Shown: positions 24,797 through 33,592, counted from the stretch's first letter. The stretch: 64,000 bases of DNA from Alphaproteobacteria bacterium (GCA_026400815.1 JAPLOI010000019.1:113463-177462), one strand, 5' to 3'. Notes: generated by a model not told the origin, from the letters alone. Made by a program: numbers and translations.

Positions 24797-25711
24797 ATGC
24801 CGCCTCGCAAGACCCTCATCCTCGGCATCACCGGCGCCATCGGCGGTGCCGTTGCCGCCGCGCTGCGCCGCGATGGCTGGTCGATCGCCGCGCTGTCCCG
24901 CCGGCCCGCCACCGCGCCCTTTCCGGTCGAATGGCACCAGGGCGACGCCTGCGACGCCGGTGCCGTCCGCCACGCCGCGGAAGGCTGCGCGCTGATCTTC
25001 CACGGCGCCAACCCCCCGGGCTACCGCCACTGGCGCGAACATGGCCTGCCCATGCTCGCCGCCGCCCTCGCCGCCGCGGAGTCCGTGGGCGCTCGCCTGC
25101 TCTTCCCCGGCAACACCTACGTCTTCTCCCTGGCCAGCGGCGCCCTGGTCGATGAATCCACCCCCCACACCCCCACCACCCGCAAGGGCGCCGTCCGCGC
25201 GGAGATGGAGGCGATGCTCGCTGCCTCCCACGCCCGCACCCTGGTCCTGCGCGCCGGCGATTTCTTTGGCCCCGGCGTGGTGAACTCCTGGTTCGCCCAG
25301 GTCCTCGCCAAGGGCGGCACCCAGGCCCGCACCCTACGCACCCTCGGCCAGGCCGGCCATGCCTGGGCCTACGTGCCGGATCTCGCCAAGGCTTTCGCCC
25401 GCCTCGCCGCCATTAAGGCCACGCTCCCCGCCCACGCCACCTACCACTTCACCGGCCACTGGGACGACACCGGCCGCGGCATGGCCCAGGCCACGCAACA
25501 GGCCCTCGCCCCCCGCAGCGTTCCCATCCGTCCCTTCCCCTGGTGGCTCACCCGCCTCGCCGCCCCCTTCGTGCCCTTCCTGGCCGAAGCGCGGGAGATG
25601 CGCTGGCTCTGGATCCGCCCCCTGCGCCTCAACAACCGCGCGCTCGAAGCCGCCATCGGCCCGGAGCCGCACACCCCGCTCCCCACCGCCCTCGCCGCCG
25701 CCCTCGCCTGA
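24797..25711 (+). CDS. NAD-dependent epimerase/dehydratase family protein
   Basis: A 304-aa extended-SDR protein. The cofactor motif is LILGITGAIGGAVAAALRRDG; DACDAGAVRHAAEGCALIFH follows. In the usual active-site position the sequence is TPTTRKGAVRAEMEAML, so the standard YxxxK is not obvious, with TRKGAVRAE in its place. LVLRAGDFFGPGVVNSWF and AWAYVPDLAKAFARLA are typical of atypical SDRs related to nucleotide-sugar epimerases and NmrA-like proteins. Likely target of the divergent LysR. Followed 23 bp later by a membrane protein gene. Confidence 0.82.
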   Translation: MPPRKTLILGITGAIGGAVAAALRRDGWSIAALSRRPATAPFPVEWHQGDACDAGAVRHAAEGCALIFHGANPPGYRHWREHGLPMLAAALAAAESVGARLLFPGNTYVFSLASGALVDESTPHTPTTRKGAVRAEMEAMLAASHARTLVLRAGDFFGPGVVNSWFAQVLAKGGTQARTLRTLGQAGHAWAYVPDLAKAFARLAAIKATLPAHATYHFTGHWDDTGRGMAQATQQALAPRSVPIRPFPWWLTRLAAPFVPFLAEAREMRWLWIRPLRLNNRALEAAIGPEPHTPLPTALAAALA

Positions 25712-25734
25712 TCCCCCCTCCAGGAAATCCATCC

Positions 25735-26430
25735 ATGTCCGCCCCATCCCGCACCGCGCTCGCCGCCCTTCTCGCCCTCCAGCCCGCGCTCTTTGCCGTG
25801 CCCATGGTCGTGCTCGGCCAGGCCATCGGCTGGCCCGGCAGCCTGCGCCTGCCCGCCGCCGAGATCCTGCCCCTCATCCACGCCCATCCCGGCGCCGTGC
25901 AGCTTGGCTACACCGCCTACCTGCTGGTCTCGCTCGCCCTGGTCTCGCTCGCCCTGGTCCCGCTGGCCTTCGCTCTGCGCGGCTGGATGGCCGCGAAAGG
26001 GCAGGGCGGCTGGCACGCCGATGCGCTGGCCTTCCTCGGTGCCGCCGCGGGCATCCTCAAGATGCTCGGCATCGTCCGCTGGCTCTCCGCCATGCCCGTG
26101 CTCGCCGCCCAGCACGCCAGCGCGGACGCCGCCGGCCGCGCCATGCTCGAAGCCAGCTTCACCGCGCTCAACGCCTATGCCGGCGCTGTCGGTGAGCTGC
26201 TCGGCGTGCAGCTCACCAGCGGCCTCTGGCTGCTCGGCCTCGGCACCATCCTGCTGCGCGCCGGCCATCGCTGGCTGGGCGCCTGGGGGCTGGCCAGCGG
26301 CGCGCTCTTCCTCGCCACCACCCTGCGCATCGGCCTGCCGGAAGCCGCGGCCCTCCAGGCCGTTGCTGTCCCTGTCACCCTGCTCTGGTTCGCAGGCTTC
26401 GCCGCGACGGTGGCGAGGGGCAGGGCGTAA
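25735..26430 (+). CDS. DUF4386-like integral membrane protein
   Basis: A 231-aa protein with about six hydrophobic helices: LAALLALQPALFAVPMVVLG, YLLVSLALVSLALVPLAFAL, ALAFLGAAAGILKMLGIVRW, LLGVQLTSGLWLLGLGTILL and two more to the C-terminus. The long internal region GRAMLEASFTALNAYAGAVG between helices 3 and 4 is typical of DUF4386 proteins, which have no known activity. CAGGAA precedes the ATG at 25735. It probably forms an operon with the epimerase-like gene under LysR control (inference). Confidence 0.75.
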   Translation: MSAPSRTALAALLALQPALFAVPMVVLGQAIGWPGSLRLPAAEILPLIHAHPGAVQLGYTAYLLVSLALVSLALVPLAFALRGWMAAKGQGGWHADALAFLGAAAGILKMLGIVRWLSAMPVLAAQHASADAAGRAMLEASFTALNAYAGAVGELLGVQLTSGLWLLGLGTILLRAGHRWLGAWGLASGALFLATTLRIGLPEAAALQAVAVPVTLLWFAGFAATVARGRA

Positions 26431-26580
26431 GGAAGCATGTTCTTTTTTGAAAAAAAGAACCAAAAAACTTTTCCGATTTTGCGCTGTGGGCCGCCTCGTT
26501 TCCAAATCAGGGAAACGAGGCGCTTCCGCGCGCAAACGAATGAAGTCTTTTTGCTTCCCTTTCTTTAGAAAAAGAAGAGT
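26431..26580. repeat. AT-rich composite element 6 (full form)
   Basis: Hairpin GTTCTTTTTT/AAAAAAAGAAC (26439-26460), AAAAAACTTTT, core dyad CGCCTCGTTTCC/GGAAACGAGGCG (26492-26503 and 26511-26522), CGCAAACGAATGAAGTC, and a second hairpin CTTCCCTTTCTTTAGAAAAA (26544-26567). The 341-bp gap between the flanking convergent genes (26431-26771) holds this element, a short ORF and an iron-box-like dyad. Confidence 0.88.
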
Positions 26581-26713
26581 CTTGCGTCCTTTCGCTGGCC
26601 GCGGCCTGCCCCGCCGCTCCCGCCTGGTCCGCCCCCGCATTGCCCGCGGGCCACCTGCATCCGAGTGTCATTGTCATCCCGGTCGGCAAATCGAGGCGGT
26701 GCAGCACGGACAT
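26507..26713 (-). CDS. Possible small ORF behind an iron-box-like site, ending in element 6
   Basis: A 68-aa ORF starting MSVLHRLDLPTGMTMTLGCR. GAGGAG lies seven bases before the ATG, and a palindrome of iron-regulator type is just upstream. The last about 24 residues (DSSFSKEREAKRLHSFARGS and onward) are encoded by composite element 6 in the same frame that extends LysR. It could be a true small gene, or the retained 5' end of an iron-regulated gene whose remainder was lost. No family recognised. Confidence 0.35.
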   Translation of the reverse strand: MSVLHRLDLPTGMTMTLGCRWPAGNAGADQAGAAGQAAASERTQDSSFSKEREAKRLHSFARGSASFP

Positions 26714-26726
26714 CCCGTTTCTCCTC

Positions 26727-26753
26727 AAATGCGAATCACTCGCATTCGCATTT
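26727..26753. promoter_or_regulatory. Fur/iron-box-like dyad
   Basis: AAATGCGA at 26727-26734 and TCGCATTT at 26746-26753 form an 8-bp inverted repeat; an inner dyad TGCGA-N5-TCGCA overlaps it. Repeated GCGAAT half-sites of this kind are seen at Fur-family operators. Downstream on the minus strand comes GAGGAG and the ATG at 26713. No known iron gene follows, so its role here is uncertain. Confidence 0.45.
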
Positions 26754-26771
26754 AAACACCTATCCACGACG

Positions 26772-27410
26772 TCACGGCAACACTCGGTACAACACCACAC
26801 GCCGCTCCTCCCGGTCCTCCAGCTCCCGTGTCGTCGGCACCACATACTCGCCGAAGGCTTCCATGCCCTCCTTGGGCAGATAGGCCCGCCCGGGATCGGC
26901 CATCCACACCTCGGCCGTCCGTGCCATCCGGCGCAGCCACGGCATGATGTGCCCCGCGGTGGCCGCCTCGTAGCAAACATCCCCGGTCACGATCACATCC
27001 CACCGGCAGTCCTGCCCCACCACGTCGCCACCCACCCGCACCGAAACCCCGTTCAGCTCGGCATTCATCACCGTCGCCGTATCGGCCAGCCGGTCGATCT
27101 CCGCCGTCTCCGCCCAGGCGGCGCCGGCCATCACGCAGGCAATCGCCGCCAGCCCGCCGCCGGCCGCGAAATCCAGCACCCGCTTGCCCGCCACCAATTC
27201 GCGATGATCCAGCACATGCCGCGCCAGCGCCTGGCTTCCCGGCCAGGCAAACGCCCAGAAGGGTGGGGCGATGTTCCGCTCCGCCAGCCAATCCTCGGTC
27301 GCCTGCCAGATCGGCGTGATCTCGGTGGCCAGCAGCAGCCTCACCTCCGGCACCAGCGCCGGCACCGCCGCCACCGTGTTCTCCCGGATGAACCCCTCGA
27401 TGCCCGTCAC
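26772..27410 (-). CDS. Class I SAM methyltransferase, ETF-beta lysine methyltransferase-like (METTL20 type)
   Basis: A 212-aa methyltransferase. It has RENTVAAVPALVPEVRLLLA, the family signature PPFWAFAWPGSQALARHVLD, motif I VLDFAAGGGLAAIACVMAGA, and VTGDVCYE in the motif-IV position. This matches the METTL20/ETFB-lysine methyltransferase group; bacterial members methylate electron-transfer flavoprotein beta or ribosomal protein L7/L12. The GTG at 27410 overlaps the ubiA stop (GTGA), so the two are translated together, linking it to quinone/electron-transfer genes. Confidence 0.8.
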   Translation of the reverse strand: MTGIEGFIRENTVAAVPALVPEVRLLLATEITPIWQATEDWLAERNIAPPFWAFAWPGSQALARHVLDHRELVAGKRVLDFAAGGGLAAIACVMAGAAWAETAEIDRLADTATVMNAELNGVSVRVGGDVVGQDCRWDVIVTGDVCYEAATAGHIMPWLRRMARTAEVWMADPGRAYLPKEGMEAFGEYVVPTTRELEDREERRVVLYRVLP

Positions 27411-28303
27411 AGCCGGCCCACCAGCAAGGCTAGCCCGACCGCCAGCCCCACCTCCCGGTTCGCCTTGAACAGGCGCAGGCACAGCCCGGGATCGTGAATA
27501 TCCAGCCGCACCACCTGCCACCCCAGCACCCCCACCGGCAGCAGCATCACCCCGAAGAACCCCCACCCCAACCCCGCCAGCCACCCCGCCGCCAGCAACA
27601 GAAGCACCGTCAGCGCGTAGCAAACCCCCACGAATTCCCGCGACCGCGAAGCGAACAGCCGCGCTGTCGATCGCACCCCCACCAGCGCATCATCCTCCCG
27701 GTCCTGGTGCGCATAGATCGTGTCGTAGCCGAGGATCCACAGGATCGCCGCCGCATAGAGCAGCCCCGCCGCCACCGAGAAACCGCCGGAGGCCGCCGCG
27801 AACCCCATCGGCGCCCCCCACCCGAACGTTACCCCCAGCATCAGCTGCGGCCACCACGTCACCCGCTTCGCCAGCGGATACAGCGCCACCAACAACAGGG
27901 ACGCCACGCCCAACACCTGCGCCAGACCATTCAACTGCAACAGGATCGCCAGCCCCACGGCCAACAACACCCCCAGGAACCACGCCGCCTGCCGCATCCG
28001 CAGCGCCCCGCTGGCCAAGGGCCGCCCCGCCGTGCGCGCCACCTGGCGGTCCAGATCGCGGTCCCACATGTCGTTCACCACACAGCCCGCCGCCCGCATC
28101 ACGATGCTGCCCACCCCGAACAGCAACACCAGCCACAGCGCCGCCCGCACATCCGCAGCCGCAAGCACGATCGCCCACAGGCCGGGCAGGAACAGCAGCC
28201 AGAACCCGATCGGCCGATCCGCCCGCGCCAGCAGCGCATACGGCACCCATGCGGCCGGCAGCCGCGCCACCCAGCCGGTAAGAACGATGTCGGTATGCGC
28301 CAT
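27407..28303 (-). CDS. ubiA: 4-hydroxybenzoate polyprenyltransferase
   Basis: UbiA attaches the polyprenyl chain to 4-hydroxybenzoate in ubiquinone synthesis at the inner membrane. The 298-aa product has about eight hydrophobic helices. The two Asp-rich Mg/diphosphate motifs are visible: NDMWDRDLDRQVARTAGRPL and YDTIYAHQDREDD. The ATG at 28303 gives a normal UbiA N-terminus (TGWVARLPAAWVPYALLARA). It is divergent from rsmE with 22 bp between the starts, and overlaps the downstream methyltransferase gene. Confidence 0.95.
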   Translation of the reverse strand: MAHTDIVLTGWVARLPAAWVPYALLARADRPIGFWLLFLPGLWAIVLAAADVRAALWLVLLFGVGSIVMRAAGCVVNDMWDRDLDRQVARTAGRPLASGALRMRQAAWFLGVLLAVGLAILLQLNGLAQVLGVASLLLVALYPLAKRVTWWPQLMLGVTFGWGAPMGFAAASGGFSVAAGLLYAAAILWILGYDTIYAHQDREDDALVGVRSTARLFASRSREFVGVCYALTVLLLLAAGWLAGLGWGFFGVMLLPVGVLGWQVVRLDIHDPGLCLRLFKANREVGLAVGLALLVGRL

Positions 28304-28325
28304 GGCTGCTACTGTGCCCGTTCCC

Positions 28326-29036
28326 ATGACCCACTCCAACACCACCCCCCGCCTGTATGTCCCCGAACCCCTCGCCGAGGGCACGGAGATCGCCGCCACC
28401 CCGGCCCAGGCGCATTATCTCGGCACCGTCATGCGCCAGGCCGCCGGCGCCCCCTTGCGCCTGTTCAACGGGCAGGACGGCGAATGGGCCGCCCGCATCG
28501 CCGCCATCCGCAAGGACCGCGCGACCTTCGCCGTGGAACGCCAAACCCGCCCGCAGGCGCCGGAACCCGATCTCTGGCTCGTCTTTGCCCCCCTCAAGCG
28601 CGACGCCACCGACCTCGTGGTGGAAAAGGCCACCGAGCTCGGTGCGTCGGCCATCCTTCCGGTGTTCACCGAACGCACCAACACCGCCCGCCTCAACCTG
28701 GATCGCCTGCGCGCCATCGCCACCGAGGCCGCTGAGCAGTGCGAACGCCTCACCTTGCCACGCATGGCAGACCCGCAGAGACTCACCGACCTCCTCGCCA
28801 CCTGGCCCGCCGACCGCAAGCTGCACGCCGCCCTGGAACGCGCCGAAGCCCCACCCGCGCGCGGCACCGACTCGCCCGCCGCCCTGCTGATCGGCCCGGA
28901 AGGCGGCTTCACCGCCGCGGAGGCAACGATGCTCCGCCGCCTGGCCTTCGTGCGGCCGGTTTCCCTCGGCCCGCGCATCCTGCGGGCGGAAACGGCGGCC
29001 ATCGCCGGGCTGGCCCTGTTGCTGGCGCCCGCCTGA
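28326..29036 (+). CDS. rsmE: 16S rRNA (uracil1498-N3)-methyltransferase
   Basis: RsmE methylates U1498 in the decoding region of 16S rRNA. The 236-aa SPOUT-fold protein starts MTHSNTTPRLYVPEPLAEGT. It shows LVFAPLKRDATDLVVEKATE, RLNLDRLRAIATEAAEQCER, and the knot motif LLIGPEGGFTAAE with SLGPRILRAETAAI at the C-terminus. The ubiA/rsmE divergent pair followed by gshA is a familiar alphaproteobacterial arrangement. Confidence 0.96.
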   Translation: MTHSNTTPRLYVPEPLAEGTEIAATPAQAHYLGTVMRQAAGAPLRLFNGQDGEWAARIAAIRKDRATFAVERQTRPQAPEPDLWLVFAPLKRDATDLVVEKATELGASAILPVFTERTNTARLNLDRLRAIATEAAEQCERLTLPRMADPQRLTDLLATWPADRKLHAALERAEAPPARGTDSPAALLIGPEGGFTAAEATMLRRLAFVRPVSLGPRILRAETAAIAGLALLLAPA

Positions 29037-29100
29037 GGCTATCTAGCCCAGCAAGCCGGACCACCGGCAGAATGATGCGGCCAGAACGAACGGAAGATAC

Positions 29101-30477
29101 ATGTCCAATCCCGGAGACGGCGACGCGACCCCGATCACCTCGCTGCGCCAGCTCGCGGAGCACATCGCCGTCGGCTGCAAGCCGCGCGAGCGCTTCAGCA
29201 TCGGCACGGAGCACGAGAAGTTCGGCTTCCGCCGCACCGACATGACCACACCGGCCTACGAGCCAAATGGCATCCGCGCCGTGCTCGAGGGCCTCGCCGC
29301 CGGTGCGCCGGCCGGCACCTGGACCCCGATCCTGGATCGCGACCAACCGATCGGCCTGTCCAGCCAGAGCTATGCCGCCATCTCGCTGGAGCCGGCCGGC
29401 CAGCTGGAACTCTCCGGCGGCCTCACCGCGGACCTGCACGCCGCCCGCGCCGAGCTGGAAGCCCATTATGCGGAAGTTCGCCCGGTGGCCGATGCGCTCG
29501 GCATCGGCTTCGCCCCGCTCGGCTTCCATCCGCTGAACACCCGCGAACAGATGCCCTGGATGCCCAAGGGCCGCTACGCGATCATGAAGGCCTACATGCC
29601 CAAGGTCGGCTCCCTCGGCCTGGATATGATGACCCGCACTTGTACCGTGCAGGTGAACCTGGATTACGAATCCGAGGCCGACATGGTGCGCAAGATCCGC
29701 ATCGGCCTGGCGCTCCAGCCCCTCGCCTCGGCCATGTTCGCCAACTCGCCCTTCGTGGAAGGCAAGCCCAGCGGCTTCCTCTCCTACCGCTCCCAGGTCT
29801 GGACCGACACCGACAACCACCGCAGCGGCATCCCGGCCGTGTTCTTCGAGGACGGCTTCGGCTTCGAGCGCTACGCGCAATGGCTGGTCGAGAGCGTGCC
29901 GATGTATTTCGCCTATCGTGGCGGCAAGTATATTGACCTCTCCGGCGCCTCCTTCCGCGAATTCCTCGATGGCAAGATCGGCCAGGACGCCGGCCAGGCC
30001 ACGGTGGGCGATTTCGCCGACCACATGACCACCGCCTTCACCGATGCCCGCCTCAAGCGTTACATCGAGATGCGCGGCGCGGATGCTGGCAGTGCCGAGA
30101 TGATGATCGCGCAATCCGCCTTCTGGGTTGGCCTGTTCTACGATCCCGCAGCCCTGGAGGCCGCCTCCGCCCTGGTGCGCCGCCACGCCTGGACGGATTT
30201 CGCCGCCCTGCGCCCGCTGGTACCCCGCACCGCGCTCGACACGCCCTGGCAGAAGGGCACCCTGCGCGACCTGATGCGCGAAGCACTCGCCATCTCCCGC
30301 GACGGGTTGCGCGCGCGCGCCCGGCGCAACGCAGGCGGGCAGGACGAGACGATCCACCTCGCGCCCCTGGAAGCGATCGCCGCCGGCGGCCCGACCCAGG
30401 CGGAGCGCTGGCTGGAGCGCTATCACGGCCCGTGGCGTGGCGATGTCACGCAAATGCTGCGCGAAGCGGCCATTTGA
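29101..30477 (+). CDS. gshA: Glutamate--cysteine ligase (plant/alphaproteobacterial type)
   Basis: This enzyme makes gamma-glutamylcysteine, the first step of glutathione synthesis. The 458-aa product carries RFSIGTEHEKFGFRR at the N-terminus, SLEPAGQLELSGG, MPKGRYAIMKAYMPKVG, GLDMMTRTCTVQVNLDY and YRSQVWTDTDNHRSGIP, all marks of the GCS2-type ligase shared by alphaproteobacteria and plants. The start ATG at 29101 has GGAAGAT just upstream. It follows rsmE by 64 bp. A redox-controlled Cys pair is known in plant forms; I did not verify it here. Confidence 0.95.
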   Translation: MSNPGDGDATPITSLRQLAEHIAVGCKPRERFSIGTEHEKFGFRRTDMTTPAYEPNGIRAVLEGLAAGAPAGTWTPILDRDQPIGLSSQSYAAISLEPAGQLELSGGLTADLHAARAELEAHYAEVRPVADALGIGFAPLGFHPLNTREQMPWMPKGRYAIMKAYMPKVGSLGLDMMTRTCTVQVNLDYESEADMVRKIRIGLALQPLASAMFANSPFVEGKPSGFLSYRSQVWTDTDNHRSGIPAVFFEDGFGFERYAQWLVESVPMYFAYRGGKYIDLSGASFREFLDGKIGQDAGQATVGDFADHMTTAFTDARLKRYIEMRGADAGSAEMMIAQSAFWVGLFYDPAALEAASALVRRHAWTDFAALRPLVPRTALDTPWQKGTLRDLMREALAISRDGLRARARRNAGGQDETIHLAPLEAIAAGGPTQAERWLERYHGPWRGDVTQMLREAAI

Positions 30478-30679
30478 GGCTGTTCGGCATGCTATCGCAC
30501 TCGTGATCGGCCGATGTCTTCAATTGTTACCTAAAACGTTAACGCGGCGCTTGTCACGGTGCACAACTAGGAGTTTTATGCGGCCGCCCACGCACCCCTG
30601 AACGGGAGCCCGTGCCACGTCCGCCAGCCTGCCATCCCCCGCCGATCCCGTCCTCGTCCGCCTGCGCCTTATCGGCCAG

Positions 30680-32731
30680 ATGGAGGCCTGGACGCTCACG
30701 AGCGAAAGCATCCTGCCGACCGGGCGCAAGACGCGCGCCCTGCTGGCCATCCTCGCCCTGTCCTCGCCGCGGCCGATGCTGCGCAGCAAGCTCGCCGAAC
30801 TGCTCTGGAGCCGCCGGCCGGAGGAGCAGGCCCGCGCCTCCCTGCGGCAGGAGATCCATCGCCTGCTGGAAGCGCTGCATCCCGTTGGCCAGCAGATCAT
30901 GTCTGTCCAGCGCGACCACCTCACCCTGCGGCCTGGCACTGTCTGGGTGGATGTGGAGGAGGTGCTGCGCGCTTCCACCAGCAAGCCCCAGGCGCTCTCT
31001 CTGCTCGATGGCGAGTTGCTGGAAGATCTCGATGGCGTCGACCCCAGCTTCGACCAATGGCTGGCCGGCGAGCGTGAACGCCTGCGCGACCGGGCCCGCG
31101 GCCTGGCCGAAACGCTGCTGCGCGAGAAGGACGACCCGGAAACGGTGATCCCCGCCGCCCAGCAGCTGCTGGCGATCGACCGCACGCATGAGGGCGCCTG
31201 GCGGGCGCTGATGCGCGCCTATACCAACCGCGGCGAGCGCGGCATGGCGATCCAGGCCTATGAACGCTGCCGCGCCGTGCTGGCGGACATGCTGGATGCC
31301 CAGCCTTCGGACGAGACCCAGCGCCTGCTGGCCGATATCCGTGCCTCCAGCCCGCCCGCGCCGCCGGCCCCCCGGCCGGTCGGCAACGCCACCCCGGCCC
31401 CCGCCCCGCCGCCCACCCCGCCGCGCCCGGAGCCGCGCATTCCCACGCGCGACTCGCGCTACGACATGATCCGCGAGCCGCGGCCGGAAACGCGTGGCCC
31501 GGAGCGCAGCGAGGCGCGCGCCACCACCACCCGCGGTGGCGCCCGCGTGGGCGTGCTGCCGCTGCAGATGATCGGCACCACGGAATCGGAGAACCATCTC
31601 TCCACCGGCCTGGCGGACGAGATCACCTCGGCCCTGGCCCGCTTCCGCTGGATGTTCCTGGTCTCCTCCAGCTCGTTGGCCCGCTACGCCACGCAAACCC
31701 GCGACGAGATGCAGATCCGCCGCGCCTTCGACATCCACTTCCTGCTGGATGGGACCATCCAGCGCGTGGGCGAGCGGCTGCGCATCAATTTGCGGCTGCT
31801 CGATCTGCGGGCGGGCAACCAGGTGGTGTGGAGCCAGCGCTTCGACCGCGCCGCCGACGACCTGCTGACCCTGCAGGACGACATCGCCGCCGAGGTGGTG
31901 GCGCAGATCGACCCCGAGATCCTGCTGATCGAATCCCAGCGCGTCACCTCCCGCCCGTCGCACGACGCGAACGCCTACGACCTGGTGCTGCGTGCCATGC
32001 CGCTGATCAGCCGGCTGGACAAGCCGCTGTTCCTGGAAGCCGGCGACCTGCTGCGCCGCGCGGTTGAGCTGGAGCCGGACTACGCCGCCGGCCATGCCTG
32101 GTACGCCTACTGGCTGATGTTCCTGGTCGGCCAGGGCTGGACCGACGCACCGGCTGATGCGATGGCGGAAGCAGGGCGGCTCGCTGAGCGTGCCATCACG
32201 CTGGATCCGCAGGACGCCAAGGCGCTGACCATCGCCGGCCATGTGCGCGCCTTCCTGCACCACCGCCTGCGTGAGGCGATCGCGCTGCACGAGCGGGCGC
32301 TGATGCTGAACCCGAACCTGGCGATGGCGTGGAACCTCTCCGGCGTGGCCTTCGCCTATCTGGGCGACCTGCAGGAGGCGGAGCGCCGCGTGGCGCGCTA
32401 CAAGCAGCTCTCGCCCTTCGATCCGCAGGCCTATTTCTACGACACGGCGCGCATCATCATCGCGCTGCTGAAGCGCCAGCATGAGCAGGCGGTGGAAATC
32501 GGGCGCGAGGTGAGCCAGATGAACCCGGCCTTCTCGGCGGCCTGCAAGCCCTACCTTGCCGCGCTCGGCCATCTCGGCGCCAAGTCGGAAGCGGACTCGG
32601 TGCGGGCGCGGCTGCTGGAGATCGAGCCCGAGTTCAGCATCAGCCGTTTCACCGCGGCGAGCCCGTTTGAACGCGCCGAGGACCGGGACCATTATGTGCG
32701 CGGGCTGAGGCTGGCTGGGATCCGGGAATAG
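30680..32731 (+). CDS. SARP/BTAD-type transcriptional regulator with TolB-like and TPR parts
   Basis: From the ATG at 30680 the product is 683 aa. Residues about 10-95 form an OmpR-like winged helix (GRKTRALLAILALSSPRPML, LRQEIHRLLEALHP), followed by a bacterial transcriptional activator domain (YTNRGERGMAIQAYERCRAV). A Pro-rich linker (about 215-260) leads to a TolB-like segment (VGVLPLQMIGTTESENHLST, LDGTIQRVGERLRINLRLLD), then TPR repeats to the end. The conserved domain seems to begin about ten codons upstream (VLVRLRLIGQ). A better start, AGGAG plus ATG at 30578, is in the same frame but separated by a TGA at 30599-30601. So the true start is unclear. Confidence 0.85.
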   Translation: MEAWTLTSESILPTGRKTRALLAILALSSPRPMLRSKLAELLWSRRPEEQARASLRQEIHRLLEALHPVGQQIMSVQRDHLTLRPGTVWVDVEEVLRASTSKPQALSLLDGELLEDLDGVDPSFDQWLAGERERLRDRARGLAETLLREKDDPETVIPAAQQLLAIDRTHEGAWRALMRAYTNRGERGMAIQAYERCRAVLADMLDAQPSDETQRLLADIRASSPPAPPAPRPVGNATPAPAPPPTPPRPEPRIPTRDSRYDMIREPRPETRGPERSEARATTTRGGARVGVLPLQMIGTTESENHLSTGLADEITSALARFRWMFLVSSSSLARYATQTRDEMQIRRAFDIHFLLDGTIQRVGERLRINLRLLDLRAGNQVVWSQRFDRAADDLLTLQDDIAAEVVAQIDPEILLIESQRVTSRPSHDANAYDLVLRAMPLISRLDKPLFLEAGDLLRRAVELEPDYAAGHAWYAYWLMFLVGQGWTDAPADAMAEAGRLAERAITLDPQDAKALTIAGHVRAFLHHRLREAIALHERALMLNPNLAMAWNLSGVAFAYLGDLQEAERRVARYKQLSPFDPQAYFYDTARIIIALLKRQHEQAVEIGREVSQMNPAFSAACKPYLAALGHLGAKSEADSVRARLLEIEPEFSISRFTAASPFERAEDRDHYVRGLRLAGIRE

Positions 32732-32826
32732 GACGTAGAAACACGTTCATACACGGTGCAGGGGATAGCCCCCGGCGCCGTATATAAAAGTTTTTTGGTT
32801 CTTTTTTTCAAAAAAGAACCTCTTGC
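32732..32826. repeat. AT-rich composite element 7 (right half only)
   Basis: Between two convergent genes. Only AAAAGTTTTTT and the hairpin GGTTCTTTTTT/AAAAAAGAACC (32797-32820) are intact. A GC dyad (GGGGATAGCCCC, 32761-32772) stands in the core position. The SDR gene's stop codon reads TAGGCAAGAGGTTC, keeping the GCAAG boundary. Confidence 0.82.
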
Positions 32827-33588
32827 CTACAGGAAGCTTGTCCCGATCCCGCCATCCACCGGCAGCACCTGCCCGGTGATGTATTGGCTCTCGTCGGACA
32901 GCAGGAAAGTGATCGCGCGGGCCATGTCGTCCACTTCGCCCAGGCGAGCGAGTGGGGTTTGGGCGATGCGCTTGGCGTCGCGTTCGGCGTTGCGGTTGCG
33001 CATGGTGCCTTCAGTCGGCGTCGCCGAGGGGGCGATGGCGTTGACGCGGATCTTGCGGGCGCCGAGGTCCACTGCCGCGGCGCGGGTCATACCCATCACG
33101 CCAGCCTTGATGCCGCTGTACACCACGGAGCCCGGGGTGGAGCGGAAGCCAGCGGCGGAGGCGATGTTCACGATGCTGCCGGGGCCGGCCATGTGCTCGG
33201 CGGCGGCCTGCATGCCCCAGATGATGCCCTTGAAGCCGATGTTGAGCATGCGCTCCACCGTCTCCGGCGCGATCTCCGCCAGGGGCTGGTAGCGCACCCA
33301 GGCGGCGTTGTTGACCATGCCGTCCAGGCGCCCGGCTTCCCCGGCGAAGCGGGCGACCACCTCGCGCATCAGGTCGCGCTGGGCGACGTCCTGGGTGATA
33401 CCCACCGCCCGGCCGCCTTCGGCCTCGATCGCGGCCACGGTTTCGGCCACGAAATTCTCGCGCAGGTCGTTCACGCCAACCAGCGCGCCGAGGCGGGCGA
33501 GGTGGAGTGCCGTTGCCTTGCCGATGCCGTTGCCGGCACCGGTGATGAGGACGGATTTTCCGGCGAAGGTGCGGTGGGGTTCGCTCAT
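32827..33588 (-). CDS. SDR family oxidoreductase
   Basis: A 253-aa classical short-chain dehydrogenase. Cofactor motif VLITGAGNGIGKATALHLAR, the NNAA-type motif MVNNAAWVRYQP, catalytic Ser in IVNIASAAGFRS and Tyr/Lys in VVYSGIKAGVMG, and the usual ending ITGQVLPVDGGIG. It starts four bases after the stop of the crotonase-family gene upstream, so they form an operon. Together they look like two steps of an acyl-CoA oxidation or modification route (hydration-like, then dehydrogenation), but the substrate is unknown. Confidence 0.9.
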   Translation of the reverse strand: MSEPHRTFAGKSVLITGAGNGIGKATALHLARLGALVGVNDLRENFVAETVAAIEAEGGRAVGITQDVAQRDLMREVVARFAGEAGRLDGMVNNAAWVRYQPLAEIAPETVERMLNIGFKGIIWGMQAAAEHMAGPGSIVNIASAAGFRSTPGSVVYSGIKAGVMGMTRAAAVDLGARKIRVNAIAPSATPTEGTMRNRNAERDAKRIAQTPLARLGEVDDMARAITFLLSDESQYITGQVLPVDGGIGTSFL

Positions 33589-33592
33589 GGGA

